From assembly GCA_947561715.1 (NCBI GenBank), contig OX387197.1, positions 10,971,001 through 11,035,000 of the forward strand: DNA of 64,000 bases. The letters are read 5' to 3'. This stretch comes from Ascidia mentula. Its lineage: Eukaryota > Chordata > Ascidiacea > Phlebobranchia > Ascidiidae. Positions 24,736 through 36,436 of this stretch are shown here, piece by piece. The position numbers and the translations under genes were made by a program. Within the stretch, counting starts at the first letter, position 1. Each line of letters starts with the position of its first letter. The notes under the pieces are model-generated. The model saw nothing but the letters and a program-made list of their open reading frames with translations. It was not told where the DNA came from and made no database searches.

Positions 24736-26553
24736 ACGATGCCTACGATGCCTACGATGCCTACGATGCCTACGATGCCTACGATGCCTACGATGCCTAC
24801 GATGCCTACGATGCCTACGATGCCTACGATGCCTACGATGCCTACGATGCCTACGATGCCTACGATGCCTACGATGCCTACGATGCCTACGATGCCTACG
24901 ATGCCTACGATGCCTACGATGCCTACGATGCCTACGATGCCTACGATGCCTACGATGCCTACGATGCCTACGATGCCTACGATGCCTACGATGCCTACGA
25001 TGCCTACGATGCCTACGATGCCTACGATGCCTACGATGCCTACGATGCCTACGATGCCTACGATGCCTACGATGCCTACGATGCCTACGATGCCTACGAT
25101 GCCTACGATGCCTACGATGCCTACGATGCCTACGATGCCTACGATGCCTACGATGCCTACGATGCCTACGATGCCTACGATGCCTACGATGCCTACGATG
25201 CCTACGATGCCTACGATGCCTACGATGCCTACGATGCCTACGATGCCTACGATGCCTACGATGCCTACGATGCCTACGATGCCTACGATGCCTACGATGC
25301 CTACGATGCCTACGATGCCTACGATGCCTACGATGCCTACGATGCCTACGATGCCTACGATGCCTACGATGCCTACGATGCCTACGATGCCTACGATGCC
25401 TACGATGCCTACGATGCCTACGATGCCTACGATGCCTACGATGCCTACGATGCCTACGATGCCTACGATGCCTACGATGCCTACGATGCCTACGATGCCT
25501 ACGATGCCTACGATGCCTACGATGCCTACGATGCCTACGATGCCTACGATGCCTACGATGCCTACGATGCCTACGATGCCTACGATGCCTACGATGCCTA
25601 CGATGCCTACGATGCCTACGATGCCTACGATGCCTACGATGCCTACGATGCCTACGATGCCTACGATGCCTACGATGCCTACGATGCCTACGATGCCTAC
25701 GATGCCTACGATGCCTACGATGCCTACGATGCCTACGATGCCTACGATGCCTACGATGCCTACGATGCCTACGATGCCTACGATGCCTACGATGCCTACG
25801 ATGCCTACGATGCCTACGATGCCTACGATGCCTACGATGCCTACGATGCCTACGATGCCTACGATGCCTACGATGCCTACGATGCCTACGATGCCTACGA
25901 TGCCTACGATGCCTACGATGCCTACGATGCCTACGATGCCTACGATGCCTACGATGCCTACGATGCCTACGATGCCTACGATGCCTACGATGCCTACGAT
26001 GCCTACGATGCCTACGATGCCTACGATGCCTACGATGCCTACGATGCCTACGATGCCTACGATGCCTACGATGCCTACGATGCCTACGATGCCTACGATG
26101 CCTACGATGCCTACGATGCCTACGATGCCTACGATGCCTACGATGCCTACGATGCCTACGATGCCTACGATGCCTACGATGCCTACGATGCCTACGATGC
26201 CTACGATGCCTACGATGCCTACGATGCCTACGATGCCTACGATGCCTACGATGCCTACGATGCCTACGATGCCTACGATGCCTACGATGCCTACGATGCC
26301 TACGATGCCTACGATGCCTACGATGCCTACGATGCCTACGATGCCTACGATGCCTACGATGCCTACGATGCCTACGATGCCTACGATGCCTACGATGCCT
26401 ACGATGCCTACGATGCCTACGATGCCTACGATGCCTACGATGCCTACGATGCCTACGATGCCTACGATGCCTACGATGCCTACGATGCCTACGATGCCTA
26501 CGATGCCTACGATGCCTACGATGCCTACGATGCCTACGATGCCTACGATGCCT
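24736..26553. repeat. Perfect 9-bp satellite, 202 copies
   Basis: 1818 bases of the same 9-mer, the longest block in the window, with the same junctions as units 2 and 3. Confidence 0.98.
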
Positions 26554-27438
26554 AATTTTGTTATCTGCTCTGCAATTGTATATATGCTGTCAAACTCGAT
26601 TGTAACGTAGTTATTGCGTCAAATGGCCCAATGTTGCTTGACAACGTTGATTGTAAGTTGCATTTGGCGTATCAACAACATAGAAACAAAGTTTTTGTAA
26701 ACGTCGCTTTTTAACAACATTTAATTTTGATAAGTGTAGTGTGACACGTGTTAACGACCTTATTACGACGTTGAGAAAGTTAAAAATATGTGTTAGCTGA
26801 GTGATTACCAACCATATAAGGCTGTTAAACTTGGCAGGCGGATCGCTTAACAACTGCAAACTTATAAAATTTCGGTTTAACATTGCACACATACGAGTAA
26901 CAACATGCAGGTTGGGTGGAAACAATGATATTGACAGGAGATTGTGAATAAAACGTAGGAGTAATATTTCATGCAATAGCATGATTTACAGGATCACCCC
27001 ACTGCGCAGGTCCTTGCTTGGTGATCACAACTGCAAGTGGTTTCGTCATTTCCGTCAATAAATTGCCTGCTTAAGTTTTCTGCTACCAGCAATGTAGCTG
27101 CGAGTAAGTTAGTTTATTGCAATTTTTTTCCTTTGATTGTACTGTATTTTTAACCCGTTAAGTTAAAAGGCGGCGAAAATGTACATATTAGTATATGGAT
27201 GGTATACAGGATGAAACGAGTTTAGTATGAACAGGAATCACCAGATGCTAGTGTGGGCTGCTTGCGTATGTGTTGTGTGACACACAGAAATGTTACCTTG
27301 ATGGTATAGTATTTTTCCAAACAATCGAATGTTGTAGTTCTGCCTTACAATGCCTAGGCTCAATGCCTACAATGCCTACGATGCCTACAATGGTATTTTA
27401 GAGGCACCCTTTATCTTCTCTTCTGTTTATATTTACAT
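26554..27438. repeat. Module X0, unit 4
   Basis: Same 885-base module with a private base change at 26846. No gene seen. Confidence 0.85.
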
Positions 27439-29129
27439 AATTTTGTTATCTGCTCTGCAATTGTATATATGCTGTCAAACTCGATTGTAACGTAGTTATT
27501 GCGTCAAATGGCCCAATGTTGCTTGACAACGTTGATTGTAAGTTGCATTTGGCGTATCAACAACATAGAAACAAAGTTTTTGTAAACGTCGCTTTTTAAC
27601 AACATTTAATTTTGATAAGAGTAGTGTGACACGTGTTAACGACCTTATTACGACGTTGAGAAAGTTAAAAATATGTGTTAGCTGAGTGATTACCAACCAT
27701 CTAAGGCTGTTAAACTTTGCAGGCGGATCGTTTAACAACTGCAAACTTATAAACTTTCGGTTTAACATTGCACACATACGAGTAACAACATGCAGGTTGG
27801 GTGGAAACAATGATATTGACAGGAGATTGTGAATAAAACGTAGGAGTAATATTTCATGCAATAGCATGATTGACAGGATCACCCCACTGCGCAGTTCCTT
27901 GCTTGGCCATCACAACTGCAAGTGGTTTCGTCATTTCCGTCAATAAATTGCCTGCTTAAGTTTTCTGCTACCAGCAATGTAGCTGCGAGTAAATTAGTTT
28001 ATTGCAATTTTCCTTTGATTGTACTGTATTTTTAACCCGTTAAGTTAAAAGGCGGCGAAAATGTACATATTAGTAAATGGGTGGTATACAGTTTGAAACG
28101 AGTTGTTACGTTCAAAACGAGTATTGTATAAACAGGAATCATCAGATGCTGCTTGCGTATATGGTTTGTGACACACGGCAGTGGTGCGCACGATAATTAT
28201 CATCGAATTGAGTTAAGTCACGTTGAACGCAATGCCTTTGCGATGGCTAAATAGCTTAGCTCGAGTTGTGTTAAGTTTCAGATTTTCAAAGTAACCAGTG
28301 AAGGAGTTATTTGTACCCGTCTCTATGATGGTAATCCATTCACTGGATGTTTTTTTATACGCTAGTAAAAGCATTTCGCAACTGCAGCAGGAACCTGAAA
28401 ATGATCATAGGCATCCACACAACACATGTTTGATTTTCCGCAAGGCAGTTGAGGATTTGCTGTCACGTATTATTAGCAAATGTGTGCATACATATTGTGG
28501 CAGTTCAAGTAGTTAGGTACAAAGTACAGGTTGAAACGAAGCGAAGGATTTGTGCTGAAATCTAGGTATCGCCGTTCGTCCCGCGTCCTTCAATCGGGTT
28601 TGTTTGTCACACCAGTTTAGTGAGTATTGGTTTGGAGGTGGTTAAACTTATAGATTATTTTACAAAAATACGTTATGAGACCTATGTCTTGGTAACGATT
28701 CCTCACACAGCAAGAATTTTTTTTCAGTTTTTGAACAAAGTTAGTTTATGATCGGTGCAATGTAATCTTTGGGAATATCAGTAAAAAATTATTTAAGAAT
28801 AATTCAAGAGCAATTTCTTACCTTTGATTGTATTGTAGTTTTAACCCGTTTAGTTAAAGGGAGGCGAAAATGTACATATTAGTACATGGATGGTATACAG
28901 GATGAAACGAGTTTAGTATGAACAGGAATCACCAGATGCTAGTGTGGGCTGCTTGCGTATGTGTTGTGTGACACACAGAAATGTTACCTTGATGGTATAG
29001 TATTTTTCCAAACAATCGAATGTTGTAGTTCTGCCTTACAATGCCTAGGCTCAATGCCTACAATGCCTACGATGCCTACAATGGTATTTTAGAGGCACCC
29101 TTTATCTTCTCTTCTGTTTATATTTACAT
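27439..29129. repeat. Module X1, unit 4
   Basis: Full-length 1691-base module, same layout as the other three. No supportable gene. Confidence 0.85.
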
Positions 29130-29957
29130 AATTTTGTTATCTGCTCTGCAATTGTATATATGCTGTCAAACTCGATTGTAACGTAGTTATTGCGTCAAAT
29201 GGCCCAATGTTGCTTGACAACGTTGATTGTAAGTTGCATTTGGCGTATCAACAACATAGAAACAAAGTTTTTGTAAACGTCGCTTTTTAACAACATTTAA
29301 TTTTGATAAGAGTAGTGTGACACGTGTTAACGACCTTATTACGACGTTGAGAAAGTTAAAAATATGTGTTAGCTGAGTGATTACCAACCATCTAAGGCTG
29401 TTAAACTTTGCAGGCGGATCGTTTAACAACTGCAAACTTATAAACTTTCGGTTTAACATTGCACACATACGAGTAACAACATGCAGGTTGGGTGGAAACA
29501 ATGATATTGACAGGAGATTGTGAATAAAACGTAGGAGTAATATTTCATGCAATAGCATGATTGACAGGATCACCCCACTGCGCAGGTCCTTGCTTGGCCA
29601 TCACAACTGCAAGTGGTTTCGTCATTTCCGTCAATAAATTGCCTGCTTAAGTTTTCTGCTACCAGCAATACAATCAAAGGCAATTTTTTTCCTTTGATTG
29701 TACTGTATTTTTAACCCGTTAAGTTAAAAGGCGGCGAAAATGTACATATTAGTACATGGGTGGTATACAGTTTGAAACGAGTTGTTACGTTCAAAACGAG
29801 TATTGTGTAAACAGGAATCATCAGATGCTGCTTGCGTATATGGTTTGTGACACACGGAAGTGGTGCGCACGTGACTGCATATCACCTGAACAGTGGCAAT
29901 AAAAAACCAAACAATCGAAATATTTTTCCAAACAATCGAATGTTGTAGTTCTGCCTA
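29130..29957. repeat. Module X2, unit 4
   Basis: Same as the other X2 modules, upstream of the fourth deaminase gene. Confidence 0.8.
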
Positions 29958-30053
29958 ATCTTACAAAAGTAAACATGTTAATAACATAGTAATACTCTTC
30001 TTTGTAGATAACGTATATTCTGTTATTTATAGCTTACTTTAGGATAGGAAAAC

Positions 30054-31539
30054 ATGCAGTCCACCAATTTCATGGATGTTGCCAAAGTGGAATCATTGGA
30101 GAGTAAAGATCCAAGCACGCAGGTTTATGCTTAGTATTGTCACGCCACAGTACTAACCTAAAATTCCGTATCACAAGCTCACATGAATTAGTCGTCATGT
30201 TTGTTATTGGGTGGTCAGTAAAGTTATTGTGCTTAATGGCGTTGATTAAAAAATGATAAAAAAATTAATTTACTTACATTATCACATTGTTGTTTTTGGT
30301 TGCTGGTAGACACCCACTTCGCATACAAAGCGCAATCGTGAAGTTGCCAAACAACAAAATGCGTTTTATAGTTTTGTTTATTTCAGGTTGGTGCCTGTGT
30401 TGTTGATGGTTGTGGGAATGTTATAGGAAAAGGCTTCAATAAGATGCCAAATGGGGCGGAAGACAAATTTCCCTGGAGCCGTGATGCTGATAGGGAAGAA
30501 GATAAAAAATATTTCTATGGTTTGCACCAAATTGAATAAAACGAATAACAGTAAATGGTATTCTAGCATTTACTGAATGAACCATAAATGGCAGAGTAAG
30601 GCCTGGCAATCACTGCCCTTTCCGTAACGGTACACACAAAAAAGCATTTGTTATAAAAACAAGAACAACCTGATTTGTACTTGACTATCTGATATTGTAT
30701 AATAAACACACATTTGGGCATTGAAAAATGTTAAAACGTCTGAAAAAACATTAGCAAGAAAAGTAGGAATTGAAATCCATATTCAACTGTTGTAGCAGTT
30801 CAGTGACTGGGCTATCTAGGTATAATGTGCAACGATTACCCACAGTGCGCTAGCTTTTTGTATGATTTTTATGTGTTTTGTGACTTTGCTCCAGGGGACT
30901 ATGACCACATCCTATGTTGTTGTACTACCTTGTATGCTCATCAGTTTGTACGTCATCAACGCTGTCTTTCAAACTAGCGTGTGTAATTATTCCTGCCTTC
31001 CCCTGCGGTGCTTCTGACTTTGCACAGAAGATCTTGCTAGCCCAGATTTAATATTGTTATGACTGAATATGTATTTATTATACAGTAACTGACGATGTCG
31101 GCAGAGCGAAACATATATTGATTTTTAGAAAACCTGGCAGATCCAGTTTTTAAACCAGTGCTTTTTTTGTTTGTACACTAACAATAATTTACGTTACTTT
31201 ACAGTTTGTCATGCGGAATTGAATGCAATAATAAACACTGGCAAAACCCGTTTGGAAGGTTGTACAATTTATGTCACTCTATTTCCTTGCAACGAATGTT
31301 CCAAGTTAATAATACAAACAGGTAATCCCTACCAGAAAAGCGCATATTCGAGTTGTAGATACTTCGCAACTGATTCAACTTTTAAATTTTATTCATTATT
31401 AATAGGCATCTCCAAGGTGATTTATTGGCAAAAATGGAAGGAACCTAATGATCCAAAAGTAAAGGCATCCGAGAAGTTACTTAGTGTAGCAAAAATCCCG
31501 ACTGGGCAATTAAAACCTACTTGTGATGAAAATTTGTGA
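30054..31539 (+). CDS. DCTD: dCMP deaminase, copy 4
   Basis: Exons 30054-30122, 30387-30519, 31205-31321 and 31406-31539. Same predicted product as the other three. It is the last deaminase copy; none is present in the 35-64 kb half of the window. Confidence 0.88.
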
Positions 31540-32102
31540 TGCAAAATATAATAATTTCTTCCTTAAAGTCCTTAAAGTCCTTAAAGTCCTTATCCTTTTT
31601 CACATATTCTTAATTTATTTAAATTGTACAGTATTGGTCTCTTTTGACATTTGAACCTATAGGCTATGTTAACGCTGCAATTACTGTGGAAAGATTCACT
31701 TTCATGTTACCATTCATGAAAATCCTTTCAATCAATAGGATTACCTTTGTTTTCTTGATGGACATGCTATTACAGTTAATCACGCATATTTATCAGTTTT
31801 ATTTACGGACGTAATGTTTGTAGAGTTGTGTGTTGTAGAACATAGTTGATGCAAATCAGTATGAGATTACACAGTATTGTATTTGAATTACTCGGTCCAA
31901 AACTTTTTTAATCACAATTTTGAAACTGTTTTATGGGTGATCGGGATTGTAAATAAAAGTGTATGTTAAATTCCAACTAACAACATTCTACCAGATGGAG
32001 AACTGCAAGGTAGAATTAGCGAAGTTCTTTAATACTACATTATTTTCAAAAGTTTTGATTTGGTCTGGTAATACTGGTAATCACCATGTCTCATTATGTC
32101 TA

Positions 32103-32700
32103 AAGCTACTGGAGAAGTGCAAGCGGGCTGTACATATAGAGGTCACTCGCTTACTCGCTTGGCACTTCTACGTTCATTAACACTTCTCAAAGGTTTCCCG
32201 GTCGAAAAGGTTCGCCTTCGGACGTGTTTAGCGACAACGGCACTAACTTTGTCTGGACAGAACGTGAGTTCGACAAAGGCATTGTCAATTTCAATCAAAC
32301 TTGCATTCACAATCATCTGAGCCAGCAAAGAATCAATTGGTATTTAAACCCCCGCTTGCGAGTAACCAGGGCGCAGTATGGGAGCGACATCGTGTGGTTT
32401 ACAAGAGGCTGAATTGCGAAAACGGTTCTTCGTCGTTTACCCGCATATTTTATAATTCCTGACGATATCGTTTAAAAAGTGAGGCCGACCTCCAAAAAGT
32501 GCAAAACCCGTTTCTGGGGGGGAGTAATGTAGCGACATATTATGTTGTAAGGATGTGACGTCGCAGTTTGGTTTCAATTCAGCGAGTGCTTTATTTAGTT
32601 TGCGATGATGACGTATAATCATCAATTTATTACAGCGTAAATCCCTTTTTCTCTGTGTGTTTAATCCCAAATATTGTTTGTGTCTCAGTACATTTTTACA
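32103..32700 (+). pseudogene. BEL/Pao relic, unit 4
   Basis: Same relic as in unit 3, with C at 32292. Confidence 0.7.
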
Positions 32701-33011
32701 TGAAATAATGGGGTTATTTATTCATACAAATGTATTACAGCCAATACAAACAAAAGAAACCATTGGGTGGCAAATGTGATTAAAGACTCGCAAACCTGGT
32801 AAATAATCATCAAACGTTGTGTCAGAACTTATAAACAAATATTTACTTTCGAAAATTATGAAAGTGTCCACAGCTAAACATTTTGCAAAATTTTCATGAT
32901 TTCGTTATTTTATAAAATATGCTCTTTTCATTGCAAAAGATTTATGACTTGGGTGGTTGATGAAGTGTTGATTATATATGTGTCGGGGGCATAATATACG
33001 AGAAGGGATGA

Positions 33012-35109
33012 TTAAGGTTTTACTCCAAAGGCAGCCGTAATCACTGTGTGACAATTTTTAGTCATGCAACCGAAGCAATTGTGGTCGAAGCGGATTGTTT
33101 CCAATTCAATGGTGTCGCCGTTGGGACAGTAGGTGGTGCAAAGGTCGTTTGCACAGGCAGCAAACAGATCTCTGCAAGGAGCTGTGCACGAGTCACACTT
33201 GACTGCGTAGTGTTGATCTCGGCAAAATTGTAGGCAATGTTCCAAACACGTTTCGTTTCCTGTCACAAAAAGAAACTTTTCTACAAAAACGGCATATTTA
33301 AATTTATTTGGGTTATTGACGAGGATTAAACAATTGTTTATTTACTTAAAATAGCGCAAAGGATTTGCTTAAGGGATTTTTTATGTTTGCTGATGATATT
33401 TAAGTATACGTACCTAGAAAAATAAAGTACAATAACTTCTCAATAAAGTTTGTATGTAAAAAAAAATAATCTGGCAAAAAAAACACTCCCTATAATCAAA
33501 ATATATGCTTGCTTGTGCACTGCTTTTATAAGAGACTGACTGTTAAACAACTTTATTCGCACGAGCTTTCGCGAGATTGATCTCGCTTCATCAGGTGCAG
33601 CAAATGACGTGTCAAATAAAATGCGGTAACAGCGCTAAAAACAAGGAAGAAAAAAAGGAAAAACGCACGAAGAGGTGATAATTGTTGGTCACTGAGTGCC
33701 CGTGGCATCTTGGTGCGTATAATGGCTCATGTGTATCGATCAATCGTACACTCACAGACACTCCGGTACAGACGAATATGTTCCCGTCGTGATGACTGCA
33801 ACGCACAGTTGCGCGAACTGCGTACCAGGTTTATAGGGAATGACTACCGATCCAGCATGGTAGACAAGGAGATGGCAAGAGCGACGACCGTCCCACGAGA
33901 CCGGCTTATTCAAGAGAACCAGCGTGGTAGCAAAAACACACGAATCCCCATCGTCGTCACATACAACAAACCGATGGGACGACTGAAAAAAATCGCAAAA
34001 GACCTACAGCCCATCTTGCATGGTGACAGCCGACTTTGTGCAGTGTTCCCGCAGCTTCCGGTTGTCGCTTATCGCCAACCACCAAACCTGAAAACAATGC
34101 TAACCCACACGGAGACTACTACCAAGAAAAACTTTGGGACATACCCATGTGGAGGTGCGAGATGCGCATTGTGCCACCACATTAACCGATCTAATCAGCT
34201 CATGACTAAGCATGGGCAACATTTCTCACCACAGGGAACATTTTCCTGCAGGTCAACGAACGTCATTTACGCTTTGACGTGTGCGCGCTGTCCACGAGCT
34301 TTGTATATCGGACAAACCGGACAAACACTGAGACAGAGAATGAACGGTCACAAAAATGATATTCGGCACAACAACTACGAGAAACCGGTAGGTGCTCATT
34401 TCAACGAGCCTGACCACAGTGTTGAAGACTTGAGGGTCATGGTGCTACAGAAGGTTATAAGAAGAACGAGACTAGCGAGAGAGACGGCAGAACAACGCCA
34501 CATCCAAAAATTTGACTCTATCAACCACGGTCTCAATAGAGACTGGGGCTTTATGAGCCATTATACGCACCAAGATGCCACGGGCACTCAGTGACCAACA
34601 ATTATCACCTCTTCGTGCGTTTTTCCTTTTTTTCTTCCTTGTTTTTAGCGCTGTTACCGCATTTTATTTGACACGTCATTTGCTGCACCTGATGAAGCGA
34701 GATCAATCTCGCGAAAGCTCGTGCGAATAAAGTTGTTTAACAGTCAGTCTCTTATAAAACCAGTGCACAAGCAAGCATATAGTCATAGATCAGAGACAGA
34801 CACGACAAACTGAAGAAATATAATCAAAATAAAACAATTAAACGACAAATTAGGGATAAACTAATTTTTGCCATCAAAAATACAATATGTATGGTACTAA
34901 AGTTACCTTCCACGAAACAAATATATATCATACCAACCTTGGATGCAATTTGATTGACAGTTCTCAGTGCATGTTGTTGCCAACCCGCATGGTTCCATGC
35001 ATTTCTTCCCACATTTTTTGAATGCCTGATTTGCCAGATTTGCAAGATTTGCTTTCACCACGCTCATGTAGCAAAAGCAAGCAAATGCACAAATCAAAAC
35101 CAGTTTCAT
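33012..35109 (-). CDS. Cysteine-rich secreted protein, intact two-exon copy
   Basis: Minus-strand gene predicted to encode 139 aa. Exon 1 is 34938-35109 (57 codons plus one base) and exon 2 is 33012-33259. The splice AAG|GTTGG to GTGACAG|GAAAC restores a glycine codon. Residues 1-19 or so form a hydrophobic signal peptide (start MKLVLICAF). A short LAN-type repeat follows, then 18 cysteines: six in exon 1 spaced CX3CX3CX5CX3CX3C and twelve in exon 2, often as CX3C or CX2C. An even count and a signal peptide suggest a disulfide-rich extracellular protein. I do not recognise the family; a structural, immune or toxin-like role cannot be told apart. A pyrimidine-rich AG at 35131-35145 (minus sense) just upstream could be a 5' UTR or trans-splice acceptor. 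The 1.7-kb intron holds a Penelope-like insertion; the beheaded copies have no such insertion. Confidence 0.7.
33502..33730 (-). repeat. Left inverted terminal arm (pLTR) of the Penelope-like element
   Basis: 229 bases, the reverse complement of 34553-34781 with a C/G mismatch near 33522. Its outermost base overlaps the target duplication. It contains the start of the element's open frame. Confidence 0.9.
33567..33594 (-). ncRNA. Hammerhead-ribozyme-like core in the left arm
   Basis: Inverted copy of the core at 34689-34716, so it would be made only from minus-strand transcripts, including the unspliced cysteine-rich pre-mRNA. Confidence 0.4.
33710..34594 (+). CDS. GIY-YIG endonuclease C-terminal region of a Penelope-like protein
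   Basis: Open frame of 294 codons. Residues about 70-135 (RIPIVVTYNKP, PVVAYRQPPNL) resemble the part of Penelope-like proteins just after the reverse transcriptase. A CX4CX2CHH cluster at 147-157 is the linker seen in these proteins. Residues about 184-215 carry the GIY-YIG endonuclease motif (VIYAL...LYIGQT...LRQRMNGH). The RT palm is missing, so it cannot prime its own copying, though the endonuclease could be active. The first codons lie inside the left arm and may not be the natural start. It is transcribed opposite to the host gene. Confidence 0.85.
   Translation: MVRIMAHVYRSIVHSQTLRYRRICSRRDDCNAQLRELRTRFIGNDYRSSMVDKEMARATTVPRDRLIQENQRGSKNTRIPIVVTYNKPMGRLKKIAKDLQPILHGDSRLCAVFPQLPVVAYRQPPNLKTMLTHTETTTKKNFGTYPCGGARCALCHHINRSNQLMTKHGQHFSPQGTFSCRSTNVIYALTCARCPRALYIGQTGQTLRQRMNGHKNDIRHNNYEKPVGAHFNEPDHSVEDLRVMVLQKVIRRTRLARETAEQRHIQKFDSINHGLNRDWGFMSHYTHQDATGTQ
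34553..34781 (+). repeat. Right inverted terminal arm (pLTR) of the Penelope-like element
   Basis: 229 bases covering the last 42 bases of the open frame and the 3' region with an AATAAA at 34726. It matches the left arm in inverted order over its full length. Confidence 0.9.
34689..34735 (+). ncRNA. Hammerhead-ribozyme-like core in the right arm
   Basis: CTGATGA (34689-34695), one extra A, a perfect 6-bp stem GCGAGA/TCTCGC closed by TCAA, then GAAA (34713-34716), followed by GCTCGTGCGAATAAAG. This order is that of a hammerhead core, and such ribozymes are known in terminal repeats of Penelope-like elements. I could not find a convincing helix III with a cleavage triplet, and the extra A after CTGATGA is unusual. 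Activity is not claimed. Confidence 0.45.
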
Positions 35110-36428
35110 TATCCTGATTTTACAAATTGGCTACAAACAAAATAACAATCATGCATTTTTGTTTTCAACATTTAATTTCCCAGTCTTAATTCAAAATCAT
35201 TATACGCATGTCGTTTAACAACTACGGAAACAACCTTAACCCAAGATACAACTTACAGACAAATATTAAGACGTTGCCACCAGCATTTGCCGTTCTCATG
35301 CTATATCAGCCCGACCACTTCCACATTGTCACAAACCACCGGTTCGACTTTTTTTTGTCTGCAATACGAGACTATTGTTTCCGTTCGGTTAGCTTCTTGC
35401 CAAATGCAAGACAAGCAAACCGCTGCAACATGGATCTGCATCATCAAATATTTTAGATTGTCAAAAGGTTTGCTACTGTTGCAAATGACAACGTAAGGTT
35501 TTACAAATCATTTTGATCAGTTTTTACCAGAATTTCCCAATTGATGTGTTCCTTTTTTTTTCTTTTCTAGTCATATAATAAAAAAGTTTTAAATAACGTA
35601 TAAACATATTATTTTTTGAGCTGAAATACTCGATTCGAAAAAAAACTTTCAGGTAACAAGGTCGGTACACTTTTTTCCACTTAAAGTGTCAGGCACTTTT
35701 GCCATGCAGCACGACATTGGCTGTTAAAAGTCAATATTTTCCACCTTCCACGAATTGTTGAAGCAAGCAAAAGTGATCGCGGTGTTGAAAAAAAATCCCA
35801 AAGGGCTACATGCCTGTCTCCCTCCCCCACACAAACAGGAAATTTGAACGGTTCATGCTCTGTCATATTAAACCCATCGACGAAAACCTAATTCCAGAAC
35901 AAGTTGGCATCAAATCATGAAAGTCAGGTCAACTATTAAAACTCACGCAACATGTTAAGAACGATTTTGAGAAAAAATTGATCACAGGTGTTGCCTTATG
36001 GTAGACCTCGACAATCATGAAGTTTTTGACACTCGATACTAAACTAACACTCATAATACAGTCCATGTTATGAGACCGACGTTTCTTGTTAACTTAAATG
36101 GAAACCGCAGTAGATGGCGCAAGCAGAGAGACGGCCCGACACAGGGAAGTGTACTACGTCACAATGTGTACTCAAATGATCAACCTGAGCACCCAGACAC
36201 CAGAACCTATGTGGGTGCCGATGACTTCTGCATTGAATCCCACCCAACAATCTTTGAAAAAGCAGAAAATACCTGAATGATTCCATTTGTCTAAACTTTG
36301 TCCCCTACTATGCAGCAAATCACCTACGAACCAACCCTCTATTTCGAAAATAGATATGCCAATCGGCAACCAAAAGTAATGTGGCATGGCAAACAACATA
36401 ATCACACTCCTAGCTTGGTGTTTTGTTA
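35110..36428. other. Intergenic region between cysteine-rich gene and dioxygenase cluster
   Basis: About 1.3 kb. The first 100 bases are the 5' flank of the minus-strand cysteine-rich gene. Several short open frames occur on both strands, but none shows a domain, signal peptide or repeat conservation. I see nothing else. Confidence 0.5.
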
Positions 36429-36436
36429 ACTTAGAC

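Larger units (their letters stand above)
24166..33151. repeat. Tandem unit 4 (8986 bp)
   Basis: It is 306 bases longer than unit 3, exactly 34 satellite copies (202 against 168). It shares C at 32292 with unit 3 and has a private T-to-C change at 26846 in module X0. Confidence 0.95.
33503..34818 (+). mobile_element. Short Penelope-like element inserted in the cysteine-rich gene intron
   Basis: 1316-base insertion flanked by a 12-bp target duplication, TATAATCAAAAT, at 33491-33502 and 34819-34830. The uninterrupted site is present in all other copies (for example near 331-342). The body is one open frame ending in a GIY-YIG endonuclease, bounded by 229-base inverted arms, with a 37-base tail (34782-34818) on one side only. 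Long terminal repeats in either orientation plus a one-sided tail of about 40 bases are typical of Penelope-like elements. The reverse transcriptase core is absent, so the element is 5' truncated or non-autonomous. Confidence 0.88.
33152..35109. repeat. Partial fifth unit, ancestral-like right edge of the array
   Basis: Homology to the other units runs through exon 2, the intron and exon 1 of the cysteine-rich gene. It ends where the others enter the satellite. The 9-bp array and everything downstream of it are absent, and the gene keeps its 5' end instead. Small changes in the intron (for example near 33342 and 33420) show this copy is older or less homogenised than units 1-4. Confidence 0.85.
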
